Source: Picocystis sp. L7 | Taxonomy: Eukaryota > Chlorophyta > Picocystophyceae > Picocystales > Picocystaceae | Length of the DNA stretch: 64,000 nucleotides | NCBI GenBank assembly: GCA_020975725.1 | Contig: QXJR01000004.1 | Span: 124,001 to 188,000, forward strand | Direction of reading: 5' to 3' | Shown: piece after piece, positions 13,857-26,403 of the stretch | How positions within the stretch are numbered: the first letter of the stretch is position 1 | Layout of the letters: each line of letters starts with the position of its first letter | Program-made: the position numbers and the translations under genes | Notes under the pieces: generated by a model | Seen by the model: the letters and a program-made list of their open reading frames with translations, nothing else | The model's database searches: none | Told to the model about the DNA's origin: nothing

Positions 13857-16800
13857 GTACTCTCCGCCCGGTGACCCAGGTTACCGGAGCGGAGCCGGGA
13901 GCGAAACCAGCAGCAGCCCCGGTTACCAATGAAAGGACTCCTGTCTGCCTGAACTCATTGAGTAATATAAGGCCTAGACAGGAATTCCTAGCTGCAGAAA
14001 CTTACTTTGGAAAGAAAACGAACAAAATCAGGACACAAGCCTACCTTGATACATTAGCAAGCTACTCATTCATCAGCGAGAAACTATTTCATGAACTGCA
14101 GTCCACTGACCCAGCAGGGGTGACCTGGAAGAACACTGGCGATGCCGTGCAGTTCACCGTAGCCGTAGGCCAGCAGGTTCATACAGCCCCAGTAATTCAG
14201 GCCACCGTTACGATCGATGGCTTCCGTGGTCAAGTACCCTTCGCAGTTGCACCACTGGAGACATTTGATTGCATATTAGGGGGGACCTTCTGTGACAAAC
14301 ACCTGATGGCCCTAGACTGGCAGAACCACCGAATGGTCTTAAAGAACAGTAATGGCAGAAAGCACACTGTGTATGGAGATCACCAGTTCATCGCATCCAG
14401 AAAGCTGGACTTAATCGTCCCCAGATGCGAAGCTCGGAAGGCGGTACAGGACCCAGGCTGTCTATTGCTTATGATACAGCCTCTGGATCCCAGACCAGAA
14501 ATTATCGATGAAGAAGCAGACCTTGACCACATGCGGACAAAAGTCAGCGATGAATGGGAGCTGGACCACAGCGATCAGTACCGGCTGGACCGACTGATCA
14601 ATCACCGATATAAGGGCTTATTTGAGCCTCGTACGCAGCTACCGCCAGAGCGTGTTAGCGGAGAGGCCTTCAAAATACAGCTCACTGAAAATGCGACCCC
14701 GCAGTACAGGAATTATTATCGACTATCCCCTCACCAGCAGGCTGCCCTAAAGGAGTTAATCAGCGAATACGTCGATGCCGGTAAAATGGACCTTTGTGCT
14801 GGCTCCAGCTGGGGAGCCCCAGTAATCCTAGTACCGAAGAAAGACGGGGGCTGACGGGTCGTGTTTGACTACCGCCTGCTTAACAATGTTACTGTCAAGG
14901 ACAGATATCCGCTGCCCCGTATAGATGACTACCTGCAGAACTTGAGAGGTGCGAAATACTTTTCCTCGCTGGATGCTTTGGATGGGTTCCACCAGGTTAG
15001 GATGGATCCTGCCGACATCCATAAAACTGCAGTGGTCACACCCTTTGGATCCTATGTGTGGAAGGTCATGCCCATGGGTGCTGCCAACGCGCCTGCGATG
15101 TTTCAGCGCATGATGAACAGAATATTTGGTCACCTGCTCTACTTAAAGGTGTACATGGATGACATATTGGTGCATTCTGAAACAGAAGAACAGCATTTCC
15201 AACACCTTGAGGAATTCTTCGCTACCTGCGAACAGGCCGACATCCGGCTGAAACGATCGAAGTGTCACTTTTTCAGAAGTACTCTGGAGTGGGTAGGCTT
15301 TCGGATACGTAATGGACAGTTGGCGTGTACCAACCACCTACTTACCAAGATCCAGCAGTTCCCACGACCGCAGTCGCAACGCGATAATATGGCCTTCCTT
15401 GGGCTGTGCCAATTCTATATGCGATTCGTCCCGCATTATGCTGAACTTACAGCCCCATTGACTGAGTTGAACCAGGCATCGATGAAACATGGGTTCACAT
15501 CCTACTGGAAAGGCCCACAAGAAGAAGCTTATAACAAACTGGTTGCAGCACTCACGAACCCACCCGTCCTGGCACTCTTCGATGAGGACCGACCGATCCG
15601 AGTCGAGACGGATGCTTCGGACATCGGCATGGGAGCAGTTCTGATGCAGCAGGATGAGCAAGGGGAGTGGCACCCAGTTGAATATTGGTCAAAGAAGCTG
15701 AATCGAGCCCAACAGAATTATCATCCAGCAGAGAAGGAAACCTGTGCCATCCTGTATGCTCTGCAGCACTGGAGACACTTGTTGTTTGGTCAGCACTTCA
15801 GCGTACTTACGGATAACAAAGCCAGCCATTTCCTCAACACCAAGTCTACAGAGCAGCTGTCTCCGCGCGAGATGCGATGGATTGAGAAATTAGCCTACTT
15901 TGCCCCCTTCACTGTTGAGTATAGACCAGGATCAGAAAATACTGGGGCAGACTACTTATCGCGCCATTCGGCTAAGGTGGACAGCGGATCAGTCTACTGC
16001 ATACTGGATCTGTGTGCTGGTATGGGTACAGCGCTACGCGCTTTGGAAATTGCTCTGCCTCCATCCACAGATATTACGATCGATTACATTGCTGTCGAAA
16101 GGGACCCAGATTGCCGCAGCGTCATACAGAGGGTGTTCAATCAAGTACGACTCGCCCGTCCAGGGCTGTTTACGCGCAAAGACATATTCCGTTACGGCAA
16201 TGATGTGACCATATTAGGGCAGCGGCGAAAACTCCCCAAGGTACACTTACTTATAGCAGGAGTACCCTGCCAGCCCTTTTCGCGAGCGAACACAGACCAA
16301 GGCAACCCCCCCCTGGGACTGTTTGACCAACGAGAGCTGTTCACTGCAGTTGCTAATATACACAAGCGCTTGAACAGTCCGGACTTTATATTAGAGTGCA
16401 CCCCATTTGCTACTCACCTGGAATCTCACCTGGACACGATTGCTGAATGGTTTGGATCCCCAGTAGTTGAGGACCTGTCACAGTATGGGGCGCAGGCTCG
16501 TACAAGGTCATGCTGGACCTCACTACCCCCCCTGCAGGAACCTCAGCTCTCGATGGGACCAATACCTCTTACCTGGCAGGAGTGCTTGGATGCTGGTGCA
16601 ACCGTCCAACGCGATGCTCTGAATCGACCTCGCTTGAAATGTCCAACTTTGATGGCCAGCTCACGGTCGCACAGCGATCGTGCGAAAACCACCTGGGTCC
16701 ATGATGAAGGAGGCGAACTTCGCCCGCTGAGCGTTAACGAACGAGAGCGATTGGTTGGGATGCAGCCTGGTGATACTGCTGCAGCGAACGTAAGCGATGC

Positions 16801-18838
16801 GAGCCGGCAGCGCATGTGTGGTAATGCATTTCCAGTTGGATGGATTGCCCACATGCTGCTGCGTTGGCAAATTCACACACGGACGCTTAGACCGCTAGCA
16901 TGCCGCAGTCCAGCAGGGACTGTGTGTGGATCGATCGCGTCAATTACTACGCCACGATCGGTGCGCTCAATGCTCTGCGCTACGCAAGGGGAGCCACCTA
17001 CTCTACTGGAGCGTATACGCATCGCTGCCGACAATGATGCCAGTTACCAGGAACTTCTTCATTCTCCAACTGAACACCATATTGTCAAGAACAGCCTTCT
17101 TTTTACAACCAGTGACAATGCACAGCCAGTACTGGTGGTGCCTGCAGACAATAGCCTCAGACAGGGGCTGCTACACATGGTTCATGATCAGCGACACTTT
17201 GGTTCAGCGAGAACTTATGCAGATGCCTCAAGACACTTCACGTGGAAGGACCTGAAGAGACACGTCAAACTCTTCGTCGCACGCTGCCCTGTGTGCCAAC
17301 TGCAGAAGCCCAGTAACCGGTCCCGACACAGTCAGCTTTGCCCAGAGTTCAGGTTCTTTCCATATCCTTTCCATACTGTTGTGATAGATGTGGTTGAAAA
17401 TCTACCGCTCACTGCTCTTGGCCATAATGCTGTCTTGACAGTGGTGGACCGCTTCACGAAGTTCGCTATCTATATACCGATCCACTCCACATGGAGTGCG
17501 CATCGTCAGGCTCAGTGCTTAATGGATAACCTGGTGTACAAGTACCACACCCCAGTTCATATACATACCGACAACGGGCCCGCCTACCGATCGTTGTTTC
17601 AAGCTTTCTGTGCAGCTTTGGGAGTCCGCCATGTTACTGGCACTCCATATCATTCTCAATCGCAGGGAGGAGCAGAGCGACAGCATCGCACGCTCCTGCA
17701 AACGCTGAGAACAACATGCTCTGATAAGCACCAATGGGATCTGTTCTTACAAGCAGCAGCTCACGCATACAACGATTCGGTGCATACAGCTACTAACTTC
17801 TCACCCTTTCAGCTATTATTTGGATGTCCATCCAGACTGCCCTGGCATTTGCAGATTCCAACCATAGAGGGCACTAATCAATCAGACATCGTAACGACAT
17901 TCGACCGCCGGGTAACCAGTTTATTAAAACAGCACCGATCGGTCTACGATACTGTCCAGGCCAATTTGCGTAAAGCTGCGGAGCGCATGGCCGCCGCTGC
18001 CGCGCATCGACCGAAGAAAACATTTGAAGCTGGGGACAAGGTGAAGGTGCAGTATGGTCTCAAGGGGCCTGCTGACAAACATAAGCTGGACCCATACTTT
18101 GTTGGCCCTTATGTCATTAAACGGGCGATGAGGAACGGCTGTTACGAACTGGACTTACCACCTGGCTCTGCATTTTTAGAACGAATCCACGCTGATCGCC
18201 TTGAACACTGGACAGATTCAGACCTCACGCTATTTCCGATGGACGAAGAGCGACAACTGCAAGCGTCTCCGCTGCCGGACACAGATGCTATGCACACCGA
18301 GTCAAAGCTGTACCGGATACGACGCTACCTGCTGCGCGATTTCTCCGCGTTCCCAGCGAGGCCAGTACGCTATTGGGTGGAAAGCAATCTGTCAGATCCT
18401 TCGCAACGCTACTTCTGGGTGGATGAAACAGCAGCTTTGTTGGATGACTTTTTACCACTGGAAGAACACAATGGGTGTATTCCAGAACAGGGTATCACAG
18501 ATGCTAACTATGAAGCAGTTCAGACGCACAAGAAAACTACCTACCTGCAGTCACCCAGCCCAATTATGATCAACACCTGGCCATTCACCAAGCTACCTTT
18601 TCAGACCAGACAGCGGCCACGCAAGCCGCAACGGACCGACCTAACCGGCGCAGTTGTGCAGGAGCTTTTCCATGAGGGGCAGGACAAGTCAGCTTATTAT
18701 CAGGGGTTGGTGACAGATGAAGACAATGGGCTCTTTGAGGTGCTATGGACAGATGGCAAGAAAGACTACTATCTTGCAGACCAGATCAGATCAATGTTGT
18801 ATGACCCCATAGCATACATCTATGACTTTCAGGTATAG
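13817..18838 (+). mobile_element. Pol region of the retroelement: protease, RT, RNase H, methyltransferase, integrase
   Basis: Order of domains as given for the whole element. The methyltransferase shows motif I (DLCAGMG), motif IV (PCQPFS), a glutamate-bearing motif VI, a QxRxR-like motif VIII, and a late GNAF block, and so appears to have the complete catalytic set of the C5 family. Its final third (ERERLVGM ... RQRMCGNAF) recalls the DNMT3 type. The integrase has an HHCC finger, HTDNGPAYR and a GGAERQHR block. The C-terminal tail has the pattern [12 protein letters not shown]...FEVLWTDG, typical of small Tudor or chromo-like readers. Treated as a fossil; the region has about one break. Confidence 0.88.
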
Positions 18839-18866
18839 CCGGGTTCGTCCCAGGGAGCCGGGAGAG

Positions 18867-19595
18867 TGTTGCATAAGGCACTGGCCTCCTCCTGTGAACG
18901 AGGCCCACCAGGGTCCGTCGAGACCCTGGCTTACGGGTCCGAACCATCGAGGCTACCCATCGAGTAAGGGATCTGATATCCCTTTGGAATACAACGACAG
19001 TACCGTTCCGGAACCAGAACCAGTTTCCCCGGGTCGCATTGAAGCACGGTCGCCCCCGATCAGAACGGGCTTCCTGTAAGGAGAGCCGGGGACTTTGATC
19101 GAGACAGACCGAAGGGAACCCGCCGACCCCGTCCCAATCCACAATTGTGAGGGGTGGGCCTGAGGGGGCTGAACGGTGTCGAGCAAGTGACAGCTCACAG
19201 TCGCCCCGGGGCGAGCAAAATGGACGGTCAGGTGTGACTTAGAGGAGGACGAAGGCGGATAAGACACCCCCTTTGCTCCAATTCCAACCGCCAGTGAGAG
19301 GCGGTGAGAGAGGTAGACCTATCGTCCCTCTTTGCTTTGAGATAGAATTTGACTTTGCCAACCACCAGCGCGCCTCCTTCCGTCCTCTCTCGACGACTTG
19401 CTGAGGCCTACGCGCTTGCCCAACCACCAGGAGGTCGACCTCGCTAGGCACCACGCCTCGAGCCGGCTAGAAGGGGACTTTGTCCGCGAGTGCGAGGACC
19501 CTCGCCCAAGACCGGTGCACGGGCTCCTTCCCGTCACACGCTCTCCTCCAAGGCACGTGTGTGAGTGTCCAAAACTCACGGACGCTTTTGCAACA
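18867..19595 (+). repeat. 3' LTR (729 bp)
   Basis: Same length and apparently same sequence as the 5' LTR, with the TGTTGCA/TGCAACA ends. The AACA right after it repeats the four bases before the 5' LTR and marks the target-site duplication. Confidence 0.92.
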
Positions 19596-21225
19596 AACAT
19601 TACGAAGTGTAGATTTGAAATTCTACAATGTACACGACCCACTATATTTGCTCCAAGAGAAAAGTGCTAACGTTGGGTAATCTTTGTCGTGAACCCTGAC
19701 TTAATTTTGGTGGTAGATGAAATCTTCAGTACTATACTTGCAAGCGTTGATGATTACAAAACTACACCTTCCTCTGAGGATGAAACACATGACAACATCT
19801 CAAGTCCTTCGCAATACGAATGGATAACAGTTTCAATAACGCATAGCTTGATGAGGTTTGCGTGAGTTCAAATTTATGAAGCATGGGACAATGTGTCGAA
19901 TGTACCGCCGACTACTCTTATAGTTGTGGCACTGTAAGGATTCCAAAATTCATTCGTTTTCTAGTATAATTGCATACACACAAACACACCGCACGCGATA
20001 AAACACTTTTACGTCTTTCAAACGTACAATTGCGAGAGCCGATGTATACGAGCACTTCAAAACATCAAACGTCCTGCATTTCGTTTCAATAATATGAGCA
20101 ATTGAGCAAATAACTTGTTGTTCACATGTAACACACTCTTTAACAATGCATGAGCGAGTACACAATATACATCAATAAATGCTTTTGCACAATTTCAATA
20201 GCTAAATGATAGTCAAGAGTATAGACAGGCATTGTTACACATTGTGGAGAATACGCACTACTAGCTACGCTTTGATTTGGCAAGTATTTAACAATGCAAC
20301 TGTACAATATTCTAGTCCTCTCAATCACGCATTGATACACCGTTGCCGACCAATGCTTGGCGGAGCAAAATATTATTTAAAAGGACAAGCCATCCTATTC
20401 GAATTAACTTGAACAAGTAAATGATGCAACCGTCTTATGATCAGGCCAAGGCATTTCCATGCCTTCCATAATTACATAGGGGACGTCAATACTTTTTAAA
20501 CGAACAAGAGATTTAACAACACCGTGTTGACATAAGTTGGAACATGTGATCTTTTGGGTACTCCAATTCCGACTATCCACCACATCTTCATTCAAAGGAT
20601 GAACATCGTGGTTACGAATACATGGAAATGACTTGCGAAGGGACTTTCAAGAACGAAATGCGTGCTTATGTTTCAACGACTGAGACATAGTTTGCCCACC
20701 CAGAAAGGATTCGCACGGTGAAGCAGCCCCGTGAACAAGAGTGGTTAGGAATGAAGCATGCTGATGATGTCCATGAAGCACGGCGGAAGATTTTCAAGTT
20801 TTGAGGAAGTACCCACTGAGTTTGAGTGTTCAACGTTTTGGGTCGCTCTAATTTCTTGCACGCTGAAGCAAAGTGTATTTTCTGAAACCTAGTACTAATG
20901 CCCTTCCGTAAAGAGTTCGACGTTAGGGATCCGTAGCAAGGATGATTTACTCTCGACAGGTCAAGAATAGACTTTTGTTTAGAAGCCATAAGCATGAAAA
21001 GGATGCTTGAATACCATACGTGTCAAAGTAAGAGCTCCTATTTACAGCAATGAAAAAGACAAAAGGAGTCTCTCTTGCACTATGCAAGCATGAAAGGACC
21101 GTCAAGCTTGAAAAACAAAATATCAGAATCTTCACACCCCATATATGCAATGTAGTCGTTGGTCGCCAAGGTGGGTGCCCAAGAAGACTCCATATCTACT
21201 TTGTGCAGGAATTATGATACAGATT
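19596..21225. other. No gene seen
   Basis: AT-rich, dense in stops. The part nearest 21.2 kb is the 3' flank of the choline-transporter-like gene. Confidence 0.4.
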
Positions 21226-22854
21226 TTAGAAGGCTTGCGGCGCCCCGTAGGAAACATTTCCCCCGGGTTGTTCCACAGTTGCCCCAACATTCTTCTGAGG
21301 TATCAGCATGTAAACCTCATGGATTTCTGGGTGGGTAACTGTGCAAGCATCTTTGTCCATTGCATAGCAGAAGTAGACCACTTCAACAATATTTATCATA
21401 ATTGTAATGAAGAAGGCAAGGACCACCATAGATGACACAAACGATATAACCCCTACTACTACTGCTGCTGACAAACCATCCCCCTTTTCAGGAGCAAGTA
21501 CGCCCCAGCTTATGAGGAAGCAAAGTATACCCCAGATGGCAGATGTCACAAATGCTGCCATTCTGAGCACCATAGGAGGTATCCACCAGACAGAATAAGC
21601 TGACATAAGATTGCGGGTAAGCATATCATATGCATCGCGAGCCGCAGTGCAAAATGATTCGCCAGTAATAGCAAGGCGGATTGTTGCAAATCGAGTGAAA
21701 AACTTTACGATTTCCATGATACATGAAGCCACTGATGAGAGCAGATATGAGAAGAAGTTTCCTGAATTGCCATTTCGGACTTGCTCTGCAAATTGCTGAA
21801 CAACCTGGACCACGGTGAGAATCAAGCTTCCAAGGCAGAGGGACCCAAACTGAGGTCCTACTGCCTGTTGGAAGGAGCAAACCAAGGATCCCTTGGTGGC
21901 CAGCACGTCGCCATAAGGTGCAAAGTACCATTGTGATATACAGCCCGCAATTGTGAACAGGCGGATTTCAAAGCCAAGCTTCACTGTCCAGAGAAGTACA
22001 GCCGCACCCAGCAAAACATAGGGAAGAACCCATGGATCATTCTCAAAGACACAACAGGTCAGTGGTTCGCCCTTGTCATCTAGACATGTGGATCCTTTCC
22101 CTGTATCAAAGGCAGGATTGCGTACTAGGGTGCCATTTTGGAATGAGACAGCCAGCATCACCAACAGGGGGATGCTTACGACCAGCAATGCCAGCTTCAG
22201 AAGCACGACGAACACAATAATCGATGGGTTATCCCTCAAACTAGAAGATGTGACAGTTAAGAGCTTGGAACATAGCTCAAGTTGCGCTTTGAACATGTAG
22301 AACACGAAAGCAAAGAGGCTTGCAATGAGGAACATGGCAAGGGCTGGAAGGGCAGCACCGGAGAAGAGAAGACCCACCCCGACCAACGCAGGGAGCGCAA
22401 TCTGAAAGTTCACGGTCAGGTTCACCATAAATTGCGCATGTTTTCGAAAGAGTGTTATGTAAGCTAACCCCATGAAAAAGGACCCAGCGACACCACCCAA
22501 TATCAGCCACCAAGTGCTGGCAATCATTTTTCCTAGGTCGTCTTCGTCCCCTTCCATAAGCATCCTTTCTCCTTTGAGAGGGCAGTGCTTCATGTCTCCT
22601 ACGTAATCCTTGTCATACTTGTAGTAGTTGGGATTTCGGTGGACGATGCCATAGATTCCTCCAGCCACGGACAAGCCGAAGCACAGGAGGAAGACGAAAG
22701 TCCACAGTCCGTCCCGATACCTCCGGGTTCCGTGGTTGTACAGGCTCACTTGTCCTGGTACTGCACACCCGTCCCCTAGCTTTGTTTCTCCCATCAGAGG
22801 TTTGTAGTCATCCCCATCCGCGTCTCCTTGCCTGGTTTGTTCATCTTGTGCCAT
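21226..22854 (-). CDS. Choline transporter-like (SLC44/PNS1) membrane protein
   Basis: Polytopic membrane protein of the choline-transporter-like family, whose members move choline or related organic cations across plasma or organelle membranes (family knowledge; substrate here is inference). The 542-residue product has a hydrophilic N terminus of about 55 residues, a first membrane segment (LWTFVFLLCFGLSVAGG), a loop, then a cluster of about nine further hydrophobic segments. The conserved C-terminal part of the family is present: FFTRFATIRLAITGESFCTAA, then DMLTRN, and paired membrane helices before the final VEVVYFCYAMDKDA. Length is close to yeast Pns1 (about 540) and shorter than land-plant CHER1. 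The frame is open a little further upstream but the first ATG is at 22854. No introns. It lies head-to-tail with the WRKY gene. Confidence 0.85.
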   Translation of the reverse strand: MAQDEQTRQGDADGDDYKPLMGETKLGDGCAVPGQVSLYNHGTRRYRDGLWTFVFLLCFGLSVAGGIYGIVHRNPNYYKYDKDYVGDMKHCPLKGERMLMEGDEDDLGKMIASTWWLILGGVAGSFFMGLAYITLFRKHAQFMVNLTVNFQIALPALVGVGLLFSGAALPALAMFLIASLFAFVFYMFKAQLELCSKLLTVTSSSLRDNPSIIVFVVLLKLALLVVSIPLLVMLAVSFQNGTLVRNPAFDTGKGSTCLDDKGEPLTCCVFENDPWVLPYVLLGAAVLLWTVKLGFEIRLFTIAGCISQWYFAPYGDVLATKGSLVCSFQQAVGPQFGSLCLGSLILTVVQVVQQFAEQVRNGNSGNFFSYLLSSVASCIMEIVKFFTRFATIRLAITGESFCTAARDAYDMLTRNLMSAYSVWWIPPMVLRMAAFVTSAIWGILCFLISWGVLAPEKGDGLSAAVVVGVISFVSSMVVLAFFITIMINIVEVVYFCYAMDKDACTVTHPEIHEVYMLIPQKNVGATVEQPGGNVSYGAPQAF

Positions 22855-23795
22855 GATAGGTCCGTGCCGCGTCACCCTTGACGAGTGAAATTGACCCGAC
22901 CAATGTGAGGTGAGTCCTTAAGTTCGGTGGGAGTTTCTTCTCTTGCAGGCGTCTGTCAGGGGATTTTGTCTTCCTACATTTCTAGCACCGACAAGTATGG
23001 ACAAGAAGACTTAAACGGGGACCTCGTGTTCGACCTTGACCCTGCACTTGAATTTCGGGTGATCGTTCCACGTTCTGCCAGGAAGCGCCTCCGGATGAGA
23101 TGGACCTCCAGTCACCAGCTCACCTGCGACGCGTCAACTTGGAAATTAAAGCACCACCTATCCTTTGAGTGCCCCTCTCACCGACCACCCTGGTATATGA
23201 GTCACAGAAGGTACGAGAGACGGCAGATGGCCTTCTCGGGAAACAACTACAGACCTTGGGATGGAACTGGCAGATATTAGGAGTGACAGGAGAAGGACGG
23301 GAGAGAAGATGTGGCGAGGAATTCTGTAGCTCGCAGGAATTGGAACGTAGATTAGTCTTAGAGGAGGTACTACCTGCAAAGCTTGCGTTTGCATCATGCA
23401 GAAACCAAGATGTTCACTAGGATAACATAAGTCACAGTGTAAGTCAACAAAGATTCCTTCTGCTATTGACATACTTCCCTCCAAGGTGTCACGGAAAAGT
23501 TAGCAGGATCATCAATTGTTTGATTTAGCAGACTGGGCACTGTTGCTGGCAAAAGAAATCGGCATTGCATATGTGCCGGGACATTGCAACTGAGGTGCAC
23601 CCCTTTCCTTGTCATCCCAGTAAGCAAATCCTCGTAGACAATTGTGCAGGGGGACAACATTCCAAATGAAGCACTGTACCTTTCCTGCAGCTGGTCCTTC
23701 ACTTAGCCGCTGGGTATCCAATCAATTGCAGGTTAAGTGCTAATGCTTGACTCCTTTCGGCACTGAAAGCAGGAAGGTATATGATTCATGGTTCT
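22855..23795. other. Spacer between WRKY and transporter genes
   Basis: No coding signature. It contains the 5' region of the transporter gene and the 3' UTR of the WRKY gene, both on the minus strand. Confidence 0.4.
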
Positions 23796-25388
23796 TCAAG
23801 AAACTGGTGTCAGTGGCTCTCGCAGTATTGCCAGGGCATCAATACTCTCACCGGGCATCCAATCTTTCCCCTGCATTGGTGACCACAAACTGTACATTTT
23901 GCTTCCTGTGAGGAACGGGGTGTATCGTTCTTCAGGAATGGAGATAGATGGTGGCAAATTCAGGGAACTCGTATTCTGTGGAATAGCATGTTTCTGCAGA
24001 TAGCCACAACCTTCTGCTTCAAACAAGTAATCCTCCGCCATATCTACTGCAGATTGGACTGGACCTTTCAAATCAGAAGATTTCTTTCCGGAATTCGGAA
24101 GACTCTTGCTAAAATCTGCCATTGCCTCTTGCTCTCTCTTTGGCACTCTTTGTGAACAATCCAAAATTCTGCTTTGCTTATTCTGCATGGGATGATTGTG
24201 AACACCACCGTATGTTGTTACTAAGACTTTCGGATCATCTTTGGAGCGCTCGGTATGTTTCCTGACTTTACATCCGCTTGTTGTGCAACGATAGTAACTA
24301 CGTGGATAGGTACTCCCTTTTACTAGCTTTTGCCCGTACTTTCTCCAGCGATATCCGTCATCAATCACATTTTGTTCTGTCTCAGTTCGCACAATGCGCT
24401 GTACGCCAGCATCAAAACTGCTCTTTTGACAAGCAAGGAAAGACCAGCATTCATTCTCCTCACACCCACGTGAACTTTTTGATCTTTTGTGCAAGTGAGG
24501 GTCTTCGTATTTCCAGCTTTCCCTCGAATGCTGGTTCACTCTCCACTCACTGCACAAACGCAGACTTTCTGCTTGCTCTATGAGCTGACTACCCTTTGAA
24601 GGGTGATTGTGCTTCCCTTTGCGGATGACATCTGCAATCGTGCCATCATGATTCTTTTCAATTTGCTTCTTCGCGGTACACCCAGGGAAGGTGCATCGGT
24701 AGTAGCTCCTCGGGCAGTTAGTTTCTTTCACATGTTTTTGTCCGTACTTTCTCCAGTTATAACCGTCCCCAGCATCATCGATTGGTATCTTTGCATAAGC
24801 CTTTTTAAAGCCGTTGTCTTGTCAGTCATGGCACTGGACCAGGCGAAAGTTCACTCTTGCGTAGAGCTGGGCTCACCTTTTCTACTTCAGATGGATCATC
24901 GTCAAATCCGAACTCTGGCACAAATCTTGCCATTGGAGATGGTGCATCCTGCTTTATCTTTTCAAGGTGGGGGCAGTGCTCGATCCTCTTGTTGTCTAGA
25001 TGAGGCTCCTGCTTTAATGCAATGAAGTTAGTCTAATGCACGCAATAGAGCTCTTGCTGCAGATCGAAGCCCCTCAATCTTGACTTACAGCGTCATCCAT
25101 AATAAATATAGAAGAATCAAGCAGACTTGTAGCCAGTTGATAGGCCAAGGAGTTTTCAGTCGGTTCTCTTCCTTTTTGGGGTGATAGGTTGCCTCTGCAG
25201 TTTGTAACACAATCAGCAAAGCTCGGTGATTCCTGAGGATCACCCTGCGGTTCTTGGATATCGACGTCCCAAAAGGTTGGTCGTGGCATCAGTTCCGCAG
25301 CTATGGCTGGCAAGAATTCTAGCCATTCGTTTGCCATTTTATCCTCTTCTAGGTTAGGACTGCGACCAGCATTATCGATTGTACTCAT
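23796..25388 (-). CDS. Group I WRKY transcription factor, two WRKY domains
   Basis: Plant-type DNA-binding regulator that binds W-box elements (family knowledge). Proposed exons on the minus strand: 25388-25089, 25008-24877 and 24788-23796, each boundary with GT/AG and phase 0, giving about 474 residues. The first donor reads GCT then GTAAGT, the second AAG then GTGAGC. Domain 1 has WRKYGQK at about residues 156-162 with a C-X4-C and HNH zinc site; domain 2 has WRKYGQK at about 292-298, again C-X4-C and HNH. Two domains with intact heptapeptides define group I, the ancestral type in green algae and streptophytes. The region before domain 1 is acidic with SP pairs, like the phosphorylation region of group I factors. 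The acceptor of exon 3 could lie at 24801 instead of 24788. Family call is firm; exon limits are inference. Confidence 0.88.
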
Positions 25389-26403
25389 CGCACAGGACCA
25401 GCAGTCTTAACTTGGAGTAGCTGAAATGGCAGCACTTGGCAATCCACGATATAAGTACGCCTAGTCGTTCTCTTTACCAGTGTCTCGGCGTTTTTAGTGC
25501 CGCGTGTGGCGCCTTTACCTGGAAATAGGCTACGTATAGACGTCTCCAGTCCTTGTTTCATTCTGTGGGTGGATGTGCGCAGTTGTTCAAGAGGTGAGTC
25601 ATTTCAACTTCCCCATTTGTCGTTTAGTTCCGTCCAAGAAATCTACGTGCCGTTTAATCTCCCCCTTCCTCGGTGCAACTCCTCTTGCGATACAGAGGGA
25701 AGGGGAAAGAGCGCTAGCATCCGGGCCTCCACATTCCGTCCCCGACAGCTTTGTCCTTTCCCTTCCCCCGAATCGCCCCTGGCCTTCCATACCACCTCTC
25801 GATGTTCACATGAATCGGGACGTCGGGGCCAATCGGGGCATTTTGACCCGGGGCATACCCGCCTCTGCAGCCGGGTCCACTCGCGTTGACTCGAATCCCG
25901 TAGCCGAGAATCATGAAACGGCCCATGGCTTATCTCTGCACATTACCCGATCCATGGAAGCATAGCACCTCGTAAAGCCCTAAACGAACCAACTCGGCAA
26001 GCTAGCCGTCAATAGTCGAGAAACGGCGACCTATCGGTTGGGGGTTAGCTCTTGTATCTAGGCCCATTCAACTCATTTGGATGCAAATGATAAGGTCCAC
26101 CATCATGTGGAAGAAGCAAAAGCTATTGTAAAAGCTGCACACCAAAAAGGTTTAGCACCGTGTCATAAGGAAGGCCATACCTTTGCTTTGAGAGAGTGAC
26201 GGTTGCCGGGCTCTACGGCATAGGATCTGGCCACAGAGATCCACCCAAAAATAATGAAGTGAAGAGAGACGCCTCCACTTTAAATAGCTTTATAGCCTCG
26301 TCAAATGTACAACAAGGACATCGCATGACTAGGACCTTTGAAGAGGATGAACACTAAAGTGACACTGGATTATTCAATAATTTTCATGAAAAATTAGTTA
26401 AGT
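25389..26403. other. Upstream region of the WRKY gene, no gene seen
   Basis: The first 600 bases are GC-richer and open in two frames on the plus strand (25497-25965), but the translations show no domain and are probably chance frames in the WRKY promoter or 5' UTR. Confidence 0.35.

Larger units (their letters stand above)
11843..19595 (+). mobile_element. Ty3/gypsy LTR retroelement with captured C5-cytosine methyltransferase domain
   Basis: Complete-looking LTR element: two 729-bp LTRs, a purine-rich tract just before the 3' LTR (about 18852-18866), and a 4-bp AACA direct repeat on both flanks. Parts in order: Gag with a CCHC zinc knuckle near its end (about 12.6-13.86 kb), aspartic protease (about 14.0-14.3 kb), reverse transcriptase with the YMDD box (about 14.65-15.4 kb), RNase H (about 15.6-15.97 kb), a DNA methyltransferase (about 15.99-16.9 kb), integrase with HHCC finger and DDE core (about 17.15-17.9 kb), and a short Tudor-like tail (about 18.65-18.83 kb). 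RT-RNase H before integrase puts it in Ty3/gypsy. Gag and Pol overlap in different frames, as expected for frameshift expression in this family. The LTRs appear identical, so the insertion is very young. It looks nearly whole, with about one break in the Pol frame. Confidence 0.92.
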
